This document shows, piece after piece, positions 56,007 through 64,000 of a DNA stretch of 64,000 bases (position 1 is its first letter; every line of letters begins with the position of its first letter). The DNA is taken from assembly GCF_000412995.1 (NCBI RefSeq), contig NZ_KE332512.1:1061847-1125846 (forward strand). The letters are read 5' to 3'. The DNA comes from Treponema vincentii F0403. GTDB lineage: Bacteria; Spirochaetota; Spirochaetia; Treponematales; Treponemataceae. A program made the position numbers and the translations under genes. Under the pieces are notes generated by a model. The model ran no database searches, was not told the origin of the DNA, and saw only the letters and a list, made by a program, of their open reading frames with translations.

Positions 56007-56662
56007 CAATTAAAGAAATAATAACAGAAATCAATAAAATAGAAATAGATATTGTTGATTTTATAAGTAGTTACAGAAGTGAACGACTTGTCAGTAATTA
56101 CAATGATTGGAATTATAAAGATGTCATTGCGCATCTTTTTGAATGGATTATGTTTTCAAAAAACAAACTAAACGCTATTGTACATAACCAAGATTTTCAA
56201 GAAATAAGTAATATCGATATATTCAATAAACAAAATTATATAAAAAATAAAAATAGGCATATTATAGAATTACAGAAGAAACTAATCTTTGAACTGAATG
56301 AATATAAAAATATTGTGTTGTTGTATACAGAAGCGGATTTACAAAGAAAAGATTTGCCAATAGGTTTTTCATTTGAATTATGGCGGTATATGGTAATGGA
56401 TACTATTATACATCCTGTAATGCATTTATTATATTATTTAATTAAAACAAAAAACTATAAGTTATTTTTCAAATTGTGTAAAAAATATAATGAAATATTT
56501 TATTGTTATGCAAAAGGAAATATTGAGGTGTATTCTTTTTATGAATATATTGAAGATAGTAAAAAATTTATTGAGAATATAAAAGAATTAGGCGAGCAGT
56601 ATAAAAATGATGATATGATACATGCAGTTTTAAAAGCCAATAAAATAGATGAAAACATCTAA
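56003..56662 (+). CDS. DinB/ClbS-like four-helix protein, third gene of the MNT-HEPN unit
   Basis: 219 residues, extremely AT-rich. The pattern YNDWNYKDVIAHLFEWIMFS and IIHPVMHLLYYLIK, with widely spaced His residues, fits the DinB/DfsB (ClbS) fold that uses three His to bind a metal. ClbS is a colibactin-resistance hydrolase; relatives have varied thiol or hydrolase roles. It overlaps hepT by 4 bases, and its TAA stop lies inside the R'' core of attC site B, the classic cassette arrangement. It may be a third component of the toxin system or independent cargo. Confidence 0.7.
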   Translation: MTIKEIITEINKIEIDIVDFISSYRSERLVSNYNDWNYKDVIAHLFEWIMFSKNKLNAIVHNQDFQEISNIDIFNKQNYIKNKNRHIIELQKKLIFELNEYKNIVLLYTEADLQRKDLPIGFSFELWRYMVMDTIIHPVMHLLYYLIKTKNYKLFFKLCKKYNEIFYCYAKGNIEVYSFYEYIEDSKKFIENIKELGEQYKNDDMIHAVLKANKIDENI

Positions 56663-56722
56663 CACCCGCTTCAACCTGACATTGCGGACAAGCCGCAAAT
56701 GCAGGTCAAGCGGTAGTTAGGT
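56657..56722 (+). other. integron attC site B (near-canonical)
   Basis: R'' ATCTAAC (56657-56663) fits RYYYAAC and R' GTTAGGT (56716-56722) fits GTTRRRY; they pair at 6 of 7. L'' CCGCTT-CA-ACCTG-A-CATT (56666-56683) pairs with L' AATGCAGGTCAAGCGG (56698-56713), leaving unpaired bases where attC sites carry extrahelical bases. The apex is a perfect GCGG-ACAAG-CCGC hairpin. The stop codon of the cassette's last gene lies within R''. Confidence 0.85.
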
Positions 56723-56783
56723 TGACCCGTGTTACTGCACCAGCTGAATTTCTAAGGCATAAATCTAGATTTAATATTAAAAA
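56716..56783 (+). repeat. 68-bp leader repeat after attC site B
   Basis: Near-duplicate of 55278-55345, beginning at R' GTTAGGT and ending TAGATTTAATATTAAAAA. No TATAAT box or gene follows; recO ends at 56811. It is the 5' end of a second cassette that has been lost. Confidence 0.85.
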
Positions 56784-56810
56784 CCTGAAAACCAATTGAG
56801 ATTTTACCGA

Positions 56811-57662
56811 TTACACATAACCGGCCTGAAACGTTTTAAGCGGCGCGCCTGCCAGCTTTTCCGTTAAAAAGAAGAGAAAGCGTTTGAGCTCCCCATAGGC
56901 AGCGGGGCTGAGCGGCAAGTGCCGTGAATAGCCGGGGGCTTTTTCCGTTACCGCATACAAATACCCGAAAGCTTCTGCAGAAAGCGGAAAGCTATGTCCA
57001 TCGAAGCTGCGGCAGGAGCTGCAAAAGCATTCATCCTCGGCAGGGCTATACACGGCGCAGCACGCTTCCGCCGGAGAAGACACGGCTCTTGAAGTATTTT
57101 CAGCGCCGCCACTTCCCCACCCTGTAGGATTGGTTATACTCTTGGTGCCGCTGCTCCCCGCACCGGCGCCAATTGCGATCTCTGCGCCGCAGAAACCGCA
57201 ATGAAATATATCGGGCGCAACGCCGGCCGTCTGTAACAGCCGCCATAAAAAGCGTAAAAGCCCGCGCTCGCATCCTTCGTCGTCGGACACACAGAGCCCG
57301 TCCAAAAAAGCGTTAACCAGCTGCCAGTTCACCGTGCCGCAGGTTTTTATCGTAATTTCGCTGCACACGGCGGCGCACCAGCTGCGGGCTAAACTTTCGC
57401 GCAGCTCCATCCGATAGGCGCTCACTGAAAAATCGGTAATTTTATTTAAATTTTTTATCGGGTTGGAATAGAGCCAGACTTTTCCGCTCTGATAGGCTGC
57501 AACCATCCCCCGCAGTTTACTCCGTGCGCCGCCGAAAAGCGTTGCAGGCACAATGGTACACCCGTGCTCTTGCGGCACAAGGAGCGATACGTTCCGATGA
57601 TCGCTATTAAAAGAAGAAACCGACAGCACGAGCGCCTCGGTATTCCACGAGCGGTTACTCAT
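56811..57662 (-). CDS. recO: DNA repair protein RecO
   Basis: 283 residues. N-terminal OB fold (NTEALVLSVSSFNSDHRNVS), central helices, and a zinc site with CGFC (about residue 158) and CFCSSC (about 217). Between the two Cys pairs sits a ~45-residue Gly/Ser/Ala-rich insert (GAGAGSSGTKSITNPTGWGS) absent from normal RecO. RecO works with RecF and RecR to load RecA. It is convergent with the integron-like island, whose last repeat ends 27 bases away. Confidence 0.9.
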   Translation of the reverse strand: MSNRSWNTEALVLSVSSFNSDHRNVSLLVPQEHGCTIVPATLFGGARSKLRGMVAAYQSGKVWLYSNPIKNLNKITDFSVSAYRMELRESLARSWCAAVCSEITIKTCGTVNWQLVNAFLDGLCVSDDEGCERGLLRFLWRLLQTAGVAPDIFHCGFCGAEIAIGAGAGSSGTKSITNPTGWGSGGAENTSRAVSSPAEACCAVYSPAEDECFCSSCRSFDGHSFPLSAEAFGYLYAVTEKAPGYSRHLPLSPAAYGELKRFLFFLTEKLAGAPLKTFQAGYV

Positions 57663-57740
57663 ACTGCCGGTTTTATGGTTAGAACGTGTAAGTACATCAC
57701 GTACAAGTATATCGCATCGCGGTACAACACGCTGCCGGGG

Positions 57741-59162
57741 TTAAAATTCCGCGGATTTGGGAGTGCGCGGATACGGGATAACATCGCGGATATTCGCCAT
57801 TCCGGTAACATAGAGGAGCAGCCGGTCAAAACCGAGGCCGAAACCCGAATGAGGTACGCTACCGTAACGGCGTAAATCCAAATACCACCAATAGTTTTTC
57901 ATATCAAGCCCAAGCTCGTTCATACGGGTTTCAAGCGCAGCAAGATTATCCTCCCGCTCGGAACCGCCGATAATCTCGCCAAGTCCCGGCACCAGAACGT
58001 CCATCGCCCTCACCGTTTTGCCGTCATCGTTTTGCTTCATATAAAAGGCTTTAATTTCCTTGGGATAATCCGTTACGATAACGGGGCCTTTAAACACCTG
58101 TTCGGTCAAATATTTTTCGTGCTCGCTTTGAAGGTCGCAGCCCCAGAAGGGTTTAAACTCAAACTCGGCAGCGTGCTTTTCAAGTTCCTTCACCGCCTCC
58201 GTGTAGGTGATGCGGGTAAAAGGAGTTTTCACCACGTGTTCCAGCGTTCCGATGAGTCCGGGTTTAATCTGCGCGTTAAAAAATTCAAGATCCGCCCTGC
58301 AATGGGTGAGCGCCCATTTAAGGAGATAGACGATAAAATTTTCCGCCAATTCCATGTTGTCTTCAAGCCGGAAAAACGACATCTCCGGTTCTATCATCCA
58401 AAACTCGGAAAGGTGGCGCGTCGTGTTTGAGTTTTCCGCACGGAATGTCGGCCCGAAGGTATACACCCGGGAAAGCGCCGTTGCATACGTTTCTATCTCA
58501 AGCTGACCGGAAACCGTCAAATAGGCAGCCCGCTCAAAAAAGTCCTGCTTATAATCGAGGATAAAGGTAGCAGGATCGGCTTTATCCTTGAGCGCCTTGC
58601 GCACAATCTCCTGCATATCGAGCGTCGTTACCTGAAACATCTCTCCGGCGCCTTCGCTGTCGGAGGCGGTAATCAGCGGCGTATGCACGTACTGAAAGCC
58701 GTGCTCTTGAAAGAAGTTATGCACGGCAAATGCCATTTGATTCCGCACACGGGCAACCGCTCCGAACGTATTGGTGCGGGCACGCAAGTGGGCTATGTCC
58801 CGCAAAAACTCAAATGTGTGCCGCTTTTTTTGCAGCGGATACGTTTCGCCGGAAGCCTCGCCGTACACAAAAATCGTTTTTGCGGCAACTTCTACAGCCT
58901 GTCCCGATGCGGGAGATTCAACCAATGCGCCGGTTGCTTTAATCGAAGCACCGGTCGTAATCCTGCTTAGTTCTTTTTCGGTTTGGGAATCAATTCCCTT
59001 ATCGCGGTCAAAGGTAAGCTGAATGGATGCAAAGCATGAACCGTCGTTTACCTGAATAAAAATAAGGTTCTTTGTTTCACGCTTGGTACGCACCCACCCG
59101 TAGACGGCAACCTCTTGTCCGTCCGGTTTTTGCATCAGTATATCTTTAATCAATGTAATCAT
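57741..59162 (-). CDS. asnS: asparaginyl-tRNA synthetase
   Basis: 473 residues. Class IIb synthetase: OB-type anticodon domain ([19 protein letters not shown]), then the catalytic core with motif 2 [20 protein letters not shown] and motif 3 [15 protein letters not shown]. The AENSNTxRHLxEFW form is that of AsnRS rather than AspRS. Direct charging of tRNA-Asn is therefore expected. Confidence 0.97.
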   Translation of the reverse strand: MITLIKDILMQKPDGQEVAVYGWVRTKRETKNLIFIQVNDGSCFASIQLTFDRDKGIDSQTEKELSRITTGASIKATGALVESPASGQAVEVAAKTIFVYGEASGETYPLQKKRHTFEFLRDIAHLRARTNTFGAVARVRNQMAFAVHNFFQEHGFQYVHTPLITASDSEGAGEMFQVTTLDMQEIVRKALKDKADPATFILDYKQDFFERAAYLTVSGQLEIETYATALSRVYTFGPTFRAENSNTTRHLSEFWMIEPEMSFFRLEDNMELAENFIVYLLKWALTHCRADLEFFNAQIKPGLIGTLEHVVKTPFTRITYTEAVKELEKHAAEFEFKPFWGCDLQSEHEKYLTEQVFKGPVIVTDYPKEIKAFYMKQNDDGKTVRAMDVLVPGLGEIIGGSEREDNLAALETRMNELGLDMKNYWWYLDLRRYGSVPHSGFGLGFDRLLLYVTGMANIRDVIPYPRTPKSAEF

Positions 59163-59177
59163 TTTAAAATCTCATCC

Positions 59178-59708
59178 CTATTCGCTGTCGTATTCAATCA
59201 GTGTTTTAATCGGTAAATCACCTAGAACTTTGTCGTAGTGCAAAAACGGCAATCCGATAACACCGCAAAAACCGGCCACTTCCGCACCGCCCTGATTCAG
59301 CATTTTCCGGGCGGCATTCAGCGTACCGCCGGTGGCGATCAGGTCGTCAAGCAGCAATATCCGCTGGCCTTTTTGTATATCGGAAGTGTGTACTTCGATA
59401 GTAGCCTGACCGTATTCGAGGTCGTAAGAACAGGAATACGTTTCTCCCGGCAGCTTGCCCTTTTTCCTGATGAGAATGAGCGGAATACCGAGCCTGTCGG
59501 CAAAAGGCGCGGCAAAAATAAACCCGCGCGATTCGATGGCCGCAACCGCATCGATTTTTTCATTCTTATAAAAGCTCGTAAGCTTGTCCAAACAATAGTG
59601 AAATGCTTCAGGATTTATCAGAAGCCCCGTAATATCATAAAACAAAATTCCCTTTTTAGGAAAATCCGGAATCTTACGGACGGCACTATCAATCAAAATA
59701 TCTTTCAT
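59178..59708 (-). CDS. apt: adenine phosphoribosyltransferase
   Basis: 176 residues. Salvages adenine to AMP with PRPP. Signatures: AAIESRGFIFAAPFADRLG, the type I phosphoribosyltransferase loop RILLLDDLIATGGTLNAA, and the start DSAVRKIPDFPKKGILFYDI typical of Apt. It lies 15 bases upstream of asnS, likely in one transcript. Confidence 0.98.
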   Translation of the reverse strand: MKDILIDSAVRKIPDFPKKGILFYDITGLLINPEAFHYCLDKLTSFYKNEKIDAVAAIESRGFIFAAPFADRLGIPLILIRKKGKLPGETYSCSYDLEYGQATIEVHTSDIQKGQRILLLDDLIATGGTLNAARKMLNQGGAEVAGFCGVIGLPFLHYDKVLGDLPIKTLIEYDSE

Positions 59709-59792
59709 ATTAACATTTTAACTTTACAAGGTATAATAGTCAAGGTAACGCGAATTATAGCCATAACACTTTTTTTTTGATACTATTGCCCA

Positions 59793-61238
59793 ATGATGAT
59801 ACGGAATTTGAACGATATTGCAGGCCTTTCGGTAACCGTTATGGGACTCGGTTTAAACGGCGGAGGGCTTGCTTCCGCGCGTTTTTTTGCCGAACACGGC
59901 GCAAAAGAGGTTGTCGTAACCGACATGAAAACCGAGGAGGAGCTTGCCCCCTCCGTTGCGGAGTTGAAGCCTTATCCGAATGTACGCTTTGCCCTCGGCG
60001 GCCATAATATAGAAGACTTCCGTACGGCAGATATGGTGATTAAAAACCCCGGCGTAAAATCGGAAGGAAATCCGTATCTTGCGGCTGCGCGCTGCATCGA
60101 AACGGATATTTCAATCTTTTTAAAGCTGAGCTCCGCGCCGGTACTTGCCGTAACCGGCAGCAAGGGAAAATCGTCAACCGTCAGCGCGCTGTATTACGGG
60201 CTGCAGCAATGCGGCATACCGGCATTCCTCGGCGGTAACATCACGGTGAGTCCTCTTACCTTTTTAACGGAAACACGTGCCGATACGCCGGTTGTGCTGG
60301 AGCTCTCCAGCTGGCAGCTCGGTGACCTCGCGCATTGCCCGCAGTTAAAGCCGAAAATAGCGCTTATCACTCACATCATGCCCGACCATCAAAACTGGTA
60401 CGGGTCGATGGAGCAGTATGTAGCCGATAAAAAAATTATCTACCGCAATCAGGACAAAAACGATTACACTATTTGCAACTACGATGACGGCTGGGGAAAA
60501 ATTTTTGCCCAAGAGACTGCAGGGCAGGTCTTTTGGTATAGCGCACATCCGTTGCCGCCGCATCTGCTCGGCGCATGGATAGCCCCCGACGGTTCCGCGC
60601 GGATACGGTTAAAAGCTGGCGATGACCGGCTGCTGCTGCCGCCCAAAATTGCGGTACCCGGTGCGGCGCTTAAACAGAATGTCATGGCTGCATCGCTTGC
60701 CCTTGCGCTATACGGCGTTGAGCCGAAAAAAATCCCGGACGTTATGAAGACCTACGGAGGAATCCCCCACCGACTCGAATTTTTTTATGAAACGGAACAG
60801 TTTAAATTCTACAACGATTCTGCGGCAACGATTCCCGAAGCGGCAGCGGCGGCCGTCAATGCTTTCGATAAGCCGGTTATCCTGATTACCGGAGGCACCG
60901 ACAAAAAGCTCGACTTTACCGGACTTGCGCCGGAACTTAAAAAGGCAAAGGCCTTGTTTTTGCTTGCCGGCACGGGTACCGATAAACTAATACCGCTGCT
61001 GCAAGCCGAGCACACTCCGTACTTCGGCCCCTTTCAAGACCTTACAACGCTGCTTGAAGCAGTCCGCAACGAGACGGAACATGCGTTGCGCAGCGGAAGC
61101 ACAGCGGCGCAAGAAATTGTCGTATTTTCCCCCGGCGCTACGAGCTTCGGAATGTTTAAAAACGAGTTCGACCGCGGACTCCGCTTTAAAGAAGCGGTAC
61201 GGCAATGCTGGCCGACAGGACACTCCCCTACTCCTTAA
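59793..61238 (+). CDS. murD: UDP-N-acetylmuramoylalanine--D-glutamate ligase
   Basis: Adds D-Glu to UDP-MurNAc-L-Ala in the cytoplasmic stage of peptidoglycan synthesis. 481 residues; ATP loop GSKGKSSTVSALYYGL (near residue 125), the Mur-ligase centre ELSSWQLGDL and IMPDHQNWYG, and C-terminal YNDSAATIPEAAAAAV. Two adjacent ATGs can start it. No other mur gene is adjacent. Confidence 0.97.
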   Translation: MMIRNLNDIAGLSVTVMGLGLNGGGLASARFFAEHGAKEVVVTDMKTEEELAPSVAELKPYPNVRFALGGHNIEDFRTADMVIKNPGVKSEGNPYLAAARCIETDISIFLKLSSAPVLAVTGSKGKSSTVSALYYGLQQCGIPAFLGGNITVSPLTFLTETRADTPVVLELSSWQLGDLAHCPQLKPKIALITHIMPDHQNWYGSMEQYVADKKIIYRNQDKNDYTICNYDDGWGKIFAQETAGQVFWYSAHPLPPHLLGAWIAPDGSARIRLKAGDDRLLLPPKIAVPGAALKQNVMAASLALALYGVEPKKIPDVMKTYGGIPHRLEFFYETEQFKFYNDSAATIPEAAAAAVNAFDKPVILITGGTDKKLDFTGLAPELKKAKALFLLAGTGTDKLIPLLQAEHTPYFGPFQDLTTLLEAVRNETEHALRSGSTAAQEIVVFSPGATSFGMFKNEFDRGLRFKEAVRQCWPTGHSPTP

Positions 61239-61253
61239 GCCCGCCCCCTTTTC

Positions 61254-61436
61254 TTACGTCTTCAGCACTTTGTACGCAATAAGACCGCCGATCAAAAAAA
61301 GGAGACCGGCGGCATCCAATATGCGCATCATCCAAGGCGGCGCTACGGTTGCAGGAAGATAGAGGCCTGCGAGCAGTAAAAAGATACTGACGATAATAAG
61401 GCTAAGGCCGCAGAGTTTTTTGGTTGTTTCAGACAT
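61254..61436 (-). CDS. small two-helix membrane protein
   Basis: 60 residues from the ATG at 61436, overlapping the end of the ABC exporter gene by 8 bases. Two hydrophobic stretches (LCGLSLIIVSIFLLLAGLYL and LDAAGLLFLIGGLIAYKVL) with a short polar turn. The overlap indicates translation with the exporter, so it may be an accessory subunit. No family recognised. Confidence 0.6.
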   Translation of the reverse strand: MSETTKKLCGLSLIIVSIFLLLAGLYLPATVAPPWMMRILDAAGLLFLIGGLIAYKVLKT

Positions 61437-63189
61437 CGGAGTGCGCTCCTTTTTGTTCATACCAAGCATCGGAAGACGGCTGCGCATGAATCATACGGTA
61501 ATAAAGGCCTTGCTGCGCGAAAAGCTCCGCATGAGTGCCGCGCTCTTTTAATTCACCGTTGTCGATAACAAAAATTTGATCTGCATTGCGGACGGTTTTA
61601 AGCCGGTGAGCAATAACGAGCGTTGTTTTTCCGCGGCACAACTCGCTGAGCGCTTTCTGTATCGCCTGCTCGTTATCGGCGTCGAGGCTCGCGGTCGCTT
61701 CGTCTAAAATGATAAGCGGGGCGTTTTTGAGCATACTGCGCGCAATGGAGATACGCTGCGCTTCTCCGCCTGACAGGGTCGCCCCACCCTCGCCTATCAC
61801 CGTATCGAATCCGTACGGAAGCTTCATAATAAAATCATAGCAGCAGGCTTTTTTTGCCGCCTCGATAACCGCCGTCCTGTCTGCATCCGGTATACCGAAC
61901 GCGATGTTGTTTGCGATAGTGTCTTCAAACAGGTACACCCGCTGAAACACCATACTGATATGATCCATCAGTGCCGCAAGCGGAAGCGTTTTGATGTTTT
62001 TTCCCCGCAGCAGAATTTCCCCGTCCGATATATCCCAAAACCGAGCCGCTATATTTGCGACGGTGCTTTTCCCGCTGCCCGATGCCCCCACAAAGGCAAC
62101 CGTTTGCCCCTGCGCTATATCAAACGAAAGGTTATGCAGCACTTCATCGCCGCCGTACCCGAACGAAACGTTTTTAAACGCAAGTTCCGTGTTTCCGGCC
62201 GGCGGAACCGATTCGGTTCCCGTATCGTCAAGCGGCTTTTCGTTAAACAGTTCTTGAATACGATCCAGCGCCGCCTGCATAATCGTCAGTATCCCAATCT
62301 TTTGATAGAGCTGTTTAAGCGGCGTAAAAACATTGAACACAAAAAGCATTACCGCAACAAACACGGAATGCGATACGGATCCGCTTTGGAGTAAAAAAAT
62401 ATCCGCCGCAAGAAGCGCCGTCATGCCGATGCCGTAAATAATTAAAAGATTGCGATCCTTCGGTGCGTATTCTTCCTCAAACGTCAAGTTCGTATCCTTC
62501 AAGCGGGCAAACCCGTTTCTGATATCCTCGGCACCCTCACCGGTAAGATTGTAGCTTTTTATCACGCCGAGCCCTTCCGTATATTCCAGCACGGCGCCCG
62601 TTAAATCTTCTATGCTTTTTTGCCGTATGACGGAGTTACGCGCCGAAAGGCGGATAGCAGTCTGCGCAAAAAGAACCGCGGTAAGCTCCGTGACGAGAGC
62701 AACCGCACCGAAAAGCGGATGCAGGGCAAACAAAAAGACGGTCAGTATGATTTGTGCAATGATACTGCCGGTAACATCCGAAACAATCATCATCGCCTGC
62801 TCTTCGATGAATACCATGTCGGCGGATAACACGGAGCTTATCTTGCCGAGATTTCCCGCAGTAAAGTATCCCATCGGCAGCGAGCGGAGATGCCGTCCGA
62901 GCGCAAGCCTTTTTTCAGCAAAAACCTGAAACCCTGTTCCCGATTGCAGCCGGTCGGCGATATTTTGACAAACTGCTTGGACGGCAAACAACAGTAGCAT
63001 GGCAAGCACCGCGTAACCGGCCGCCGCAATCGAGGCTTCCCCTTTCATAAGCATGTCGATGAGCTTTACGGCAATCATGAGCGGGGCATTTGCGGCAACC
63101 GCTTTTAAAAAAGTAAAGAGATACGCCCAGCGGATTTTACTTGCATACGTGCCGGTAAACTTCAGAATACGATGAACCATTGCAATCAT
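61429..63189 (-). CDS. ABC exporter half-transporter (permease-ATPase fusion), second partner
   Basis: 586 residues from the ATG at 63189, overlapping the upstream transporter gene by 4 bases. Residues 1-~310 are the six-helix exporter membrane domain; the ATPase follows with Walker A GASGSGKST, signature TLSGGEAQRIS and Walker B LIILDEATASLD, H-loop AHRLK. The pair forms a heterodimeric exporter of the multidrug/lipid type. Substrate unknown. Confidence 0.94.
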   Translation of the reverse strand: MIAMVHRILKFTGTYASKIRWAYLFTFLKAVAANAPLMIAVKLIDMLMKGEASIAAAGYAVLAMLLLFAVQAVCQNIADRLQSGTGFQVFAEKRLALGRHLRSLPMGYFTAGNLGKISSVLSADMVFIEEQAMMIVSDVTGSIIAQIILTVFLFALHPLFGAVALVTELTAVLFAQTAIRLSARNSVIRQKSIEDLTGAVLEYTEGLGVIKSYNLTGEGAEDIRNGFARLKDTNLTFEEEYAPKDRNLLIIYGIGMTALLAADIFLLQSGSVSHSVFVAVMLFVFNVFTPLKQLYQKIGILTIMQAALDRIQELFNEKPLDDTGTESVPPAGNTELAFKNVSFGYGGDEVLHNLSFDIAQGQTVAFVGASGSGKSTVANIAARFWDISDGEILLRGKNIKTLPLAALMDHISMVFQRVYLFEDTIANNIAFGIPDADRTAVIEAAKKACCYDFIMKLPYGFDTVIGEGGATLSGGEAQRISIARSMLKNAPLIILDEATASLDADNEQAIQKALSELCRGKTTLVIAHRLKTVRNADQIFVIDNGELKERGTHAELFAQQGLYYRMIHAQPSSDAWYEQKGAHSDV

Positions 63190-64000
63190 AGAGGGCTTCC
63201 TTCTTTTTTCACCGTCCAATCCGCGGCATCTTCCGAAGCGTGCCAAAGGTTTTGGTATTCGCCGCAGGTTTCCATCAGCTGTTCATGGCGTCCCTGTCCT
63301 ACGATGCCGCCGTCCTTGAATACGATAATGCAATCGGCGTTTATAATTGAAGACAGTTTATGCGCGATGACGATAACCGTTTTATCCCGCACGATCTCGC
63401 GGATTGCAAGATTCATTTTTTGCTCGTTTTCCGGGTCGACAAAGGCGGTCGCTTCATCCAACACGATAATAGGCGCATCTTTGAGTATTGCACGCGCAAA
63501 AGCAATCCGCTGGCGCTGCCCGCCTGAAAGCTTACTGCCTGCCTCTCCCGCAAGCGTATCGTATCCGTCGGACAGTGCACGGATAAAATCGTCAGCCTGC
63601 GCTTTTTTTGCCGCTTCGATTACCTCCGCATCGGATGCGCCTTTTTTCCCGATACGGATATTTTCTCGAATACTCTTGTTAAACAAGAACACATCCTGAG
63701 AAACATACGCAATCTTTTCATTGAGCGCCTCCAAAGTCATCTCGCGAATATCCTGCCCGCCGATAAAAATACCGCCGTCCGAAATATCGTAATAGTGAAC
63801 CAGCAGCTTTGCGGCCGTACTCTTCCCGCTGCCCGATGCGCCGACAAAAGCCGTCATCCGGTTTTCTTTTGCCGTAAAGCTTACTCCCTTTAACGCCTCC
63901 GTATCCTTGTAGGCAAAACGGACATCGCGGAATTCGATGCCGCTGCCGGTACCGGCAAACGGTGCGCTGCCTGTTTTAAGCTCAGGGTAATCGAGCGCTT
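63186..64000 (-). CDS. ABC exporter half-transporter, first partner (C-terminal part)
   Basis: The frame is open to the window end, so only the ATPase and the end of the membrane domain are seen (271 residues). Walker A GASGSGKST, signature KLSGGQRQRIA, Walker B IIVLDEATAFVD, and the H-loop AHKLS. The Walker B Glu is present in both partners, so both sites may hydrolyse ATP. It ends 4 bases into the next gene. Confidence 0.93.
   Translation of the reverse strand, partial: ALDYPELKTGSAPFAGTGSGIEFRDVRFAYKDTEALKGVSFTAKENRMTAFVGASGSGKSTAAKLLVHYYDISDGGIFIGGQDIREMTLEALNEKIAYVSQDVFLFNKSIRENIRIGKKGASDAEVIEAAKKAQADDFIRALSDGYDTLAGEAGSKLSGGQRQRIAFARAILKDAPIIVLDEATAFVDPENEQKMNLAIREIVRDKTVIVIAHKLSSIINADCIIVFKDGGIVGQGRHEQLMETCGEYQNLWHASEDAADWTVKKEGSPL

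Overview
The window looks like a chromosome segment of a host-associated Treponema (Spirochaetota), most like the oral group; the species cannot be fixed from sequence alone. The pointers are a 286-residue periplasmic core flagellin (FlaB), the spirochaete-type V-ATPase operon E-DUF2764-A-B-D-I-K, the glycine reductase C subunits GrdC/GrdD, many lipoproteins, and integron-type attC sites (Treponema denticola is known to carry a chromosomal integron). No integron integrase lies in the window.

Layout. 1-6.3 kb, minus strand: a ribosome/cell-envelope run rplU-prp-rpmA-obg-nadD-yqeK-LCP protein-rsfS-uvrB. 6.6-12.7 kb: lipoproteins, a TtcA-like enzyme, a YheO-like regulator and a K+/H+ antiporter, plus a lone attC-like site, a truncated membrane gene and a striking hairpin array (8338-8710). 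12.8-16.6 kb: a 29-residue basic ribosomal-type protein, dxs, two palindrome clusters and galM. 16.8-24.3 kb: the V-ATPase operon. 24.5-31.5 kb: a chemoreceptor, a WYL fragment, two zinc-ribbon proteins, an AT-rich pair of GTPases, gene remnants, tRNA-His, tRNA-Arg and a UPF0158-GNAT protein. 31.6-36.1 kb: eno, ridA, a lipoprotein, a prenyl/ECF-like membrane protein and a SlyD-type isomerase. 36.2-40.1 kb: a molybdenum block (MoeA-like, mogA, modA, modB, modC). 40.2-48.6 kb: a conserved hypothetical, flaB, a DsrE-like protein, deleted remnants of a 2-hydroxyacyl-CoA dehydratase/activator pair, grdD-grdC, nth and a cysteine hydrolase. 48.9-53.4 kb: glycerol use (glpK and two FAD oxidoreductases). 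53.5-56.8 kb: an AT-rich island with a HinfI-like restriction-modification pair, an MNT-HEPN toxin-antitoxin pair and a DinB/ClbS-like protein, punctuated by two attC sites. 56.8-64 kb: recO, asnS, apt, murD and a heterodimeric ABC exporter cut by the window end.

The most interesting content is non-coding. (1) Integron cassette structure without a local integrase: attC sites at 55219-55284 and 56657-56722, each followed by the same 68-bp leader, and a degenerate relative at 7710-7769. (2) At least three families of multi-hairpin DNA repeats in which loops and linkers are conserved while the stems differ by compensating changes: the 8.3-8.7 kb array, a four-copy dispersed three-hairpin element, and two nested ~140-bp palindromes sharing the arm AAACACATCAG. 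Their design implies selection on folded RNA or single-stranded DNA rather than on primary sequence.
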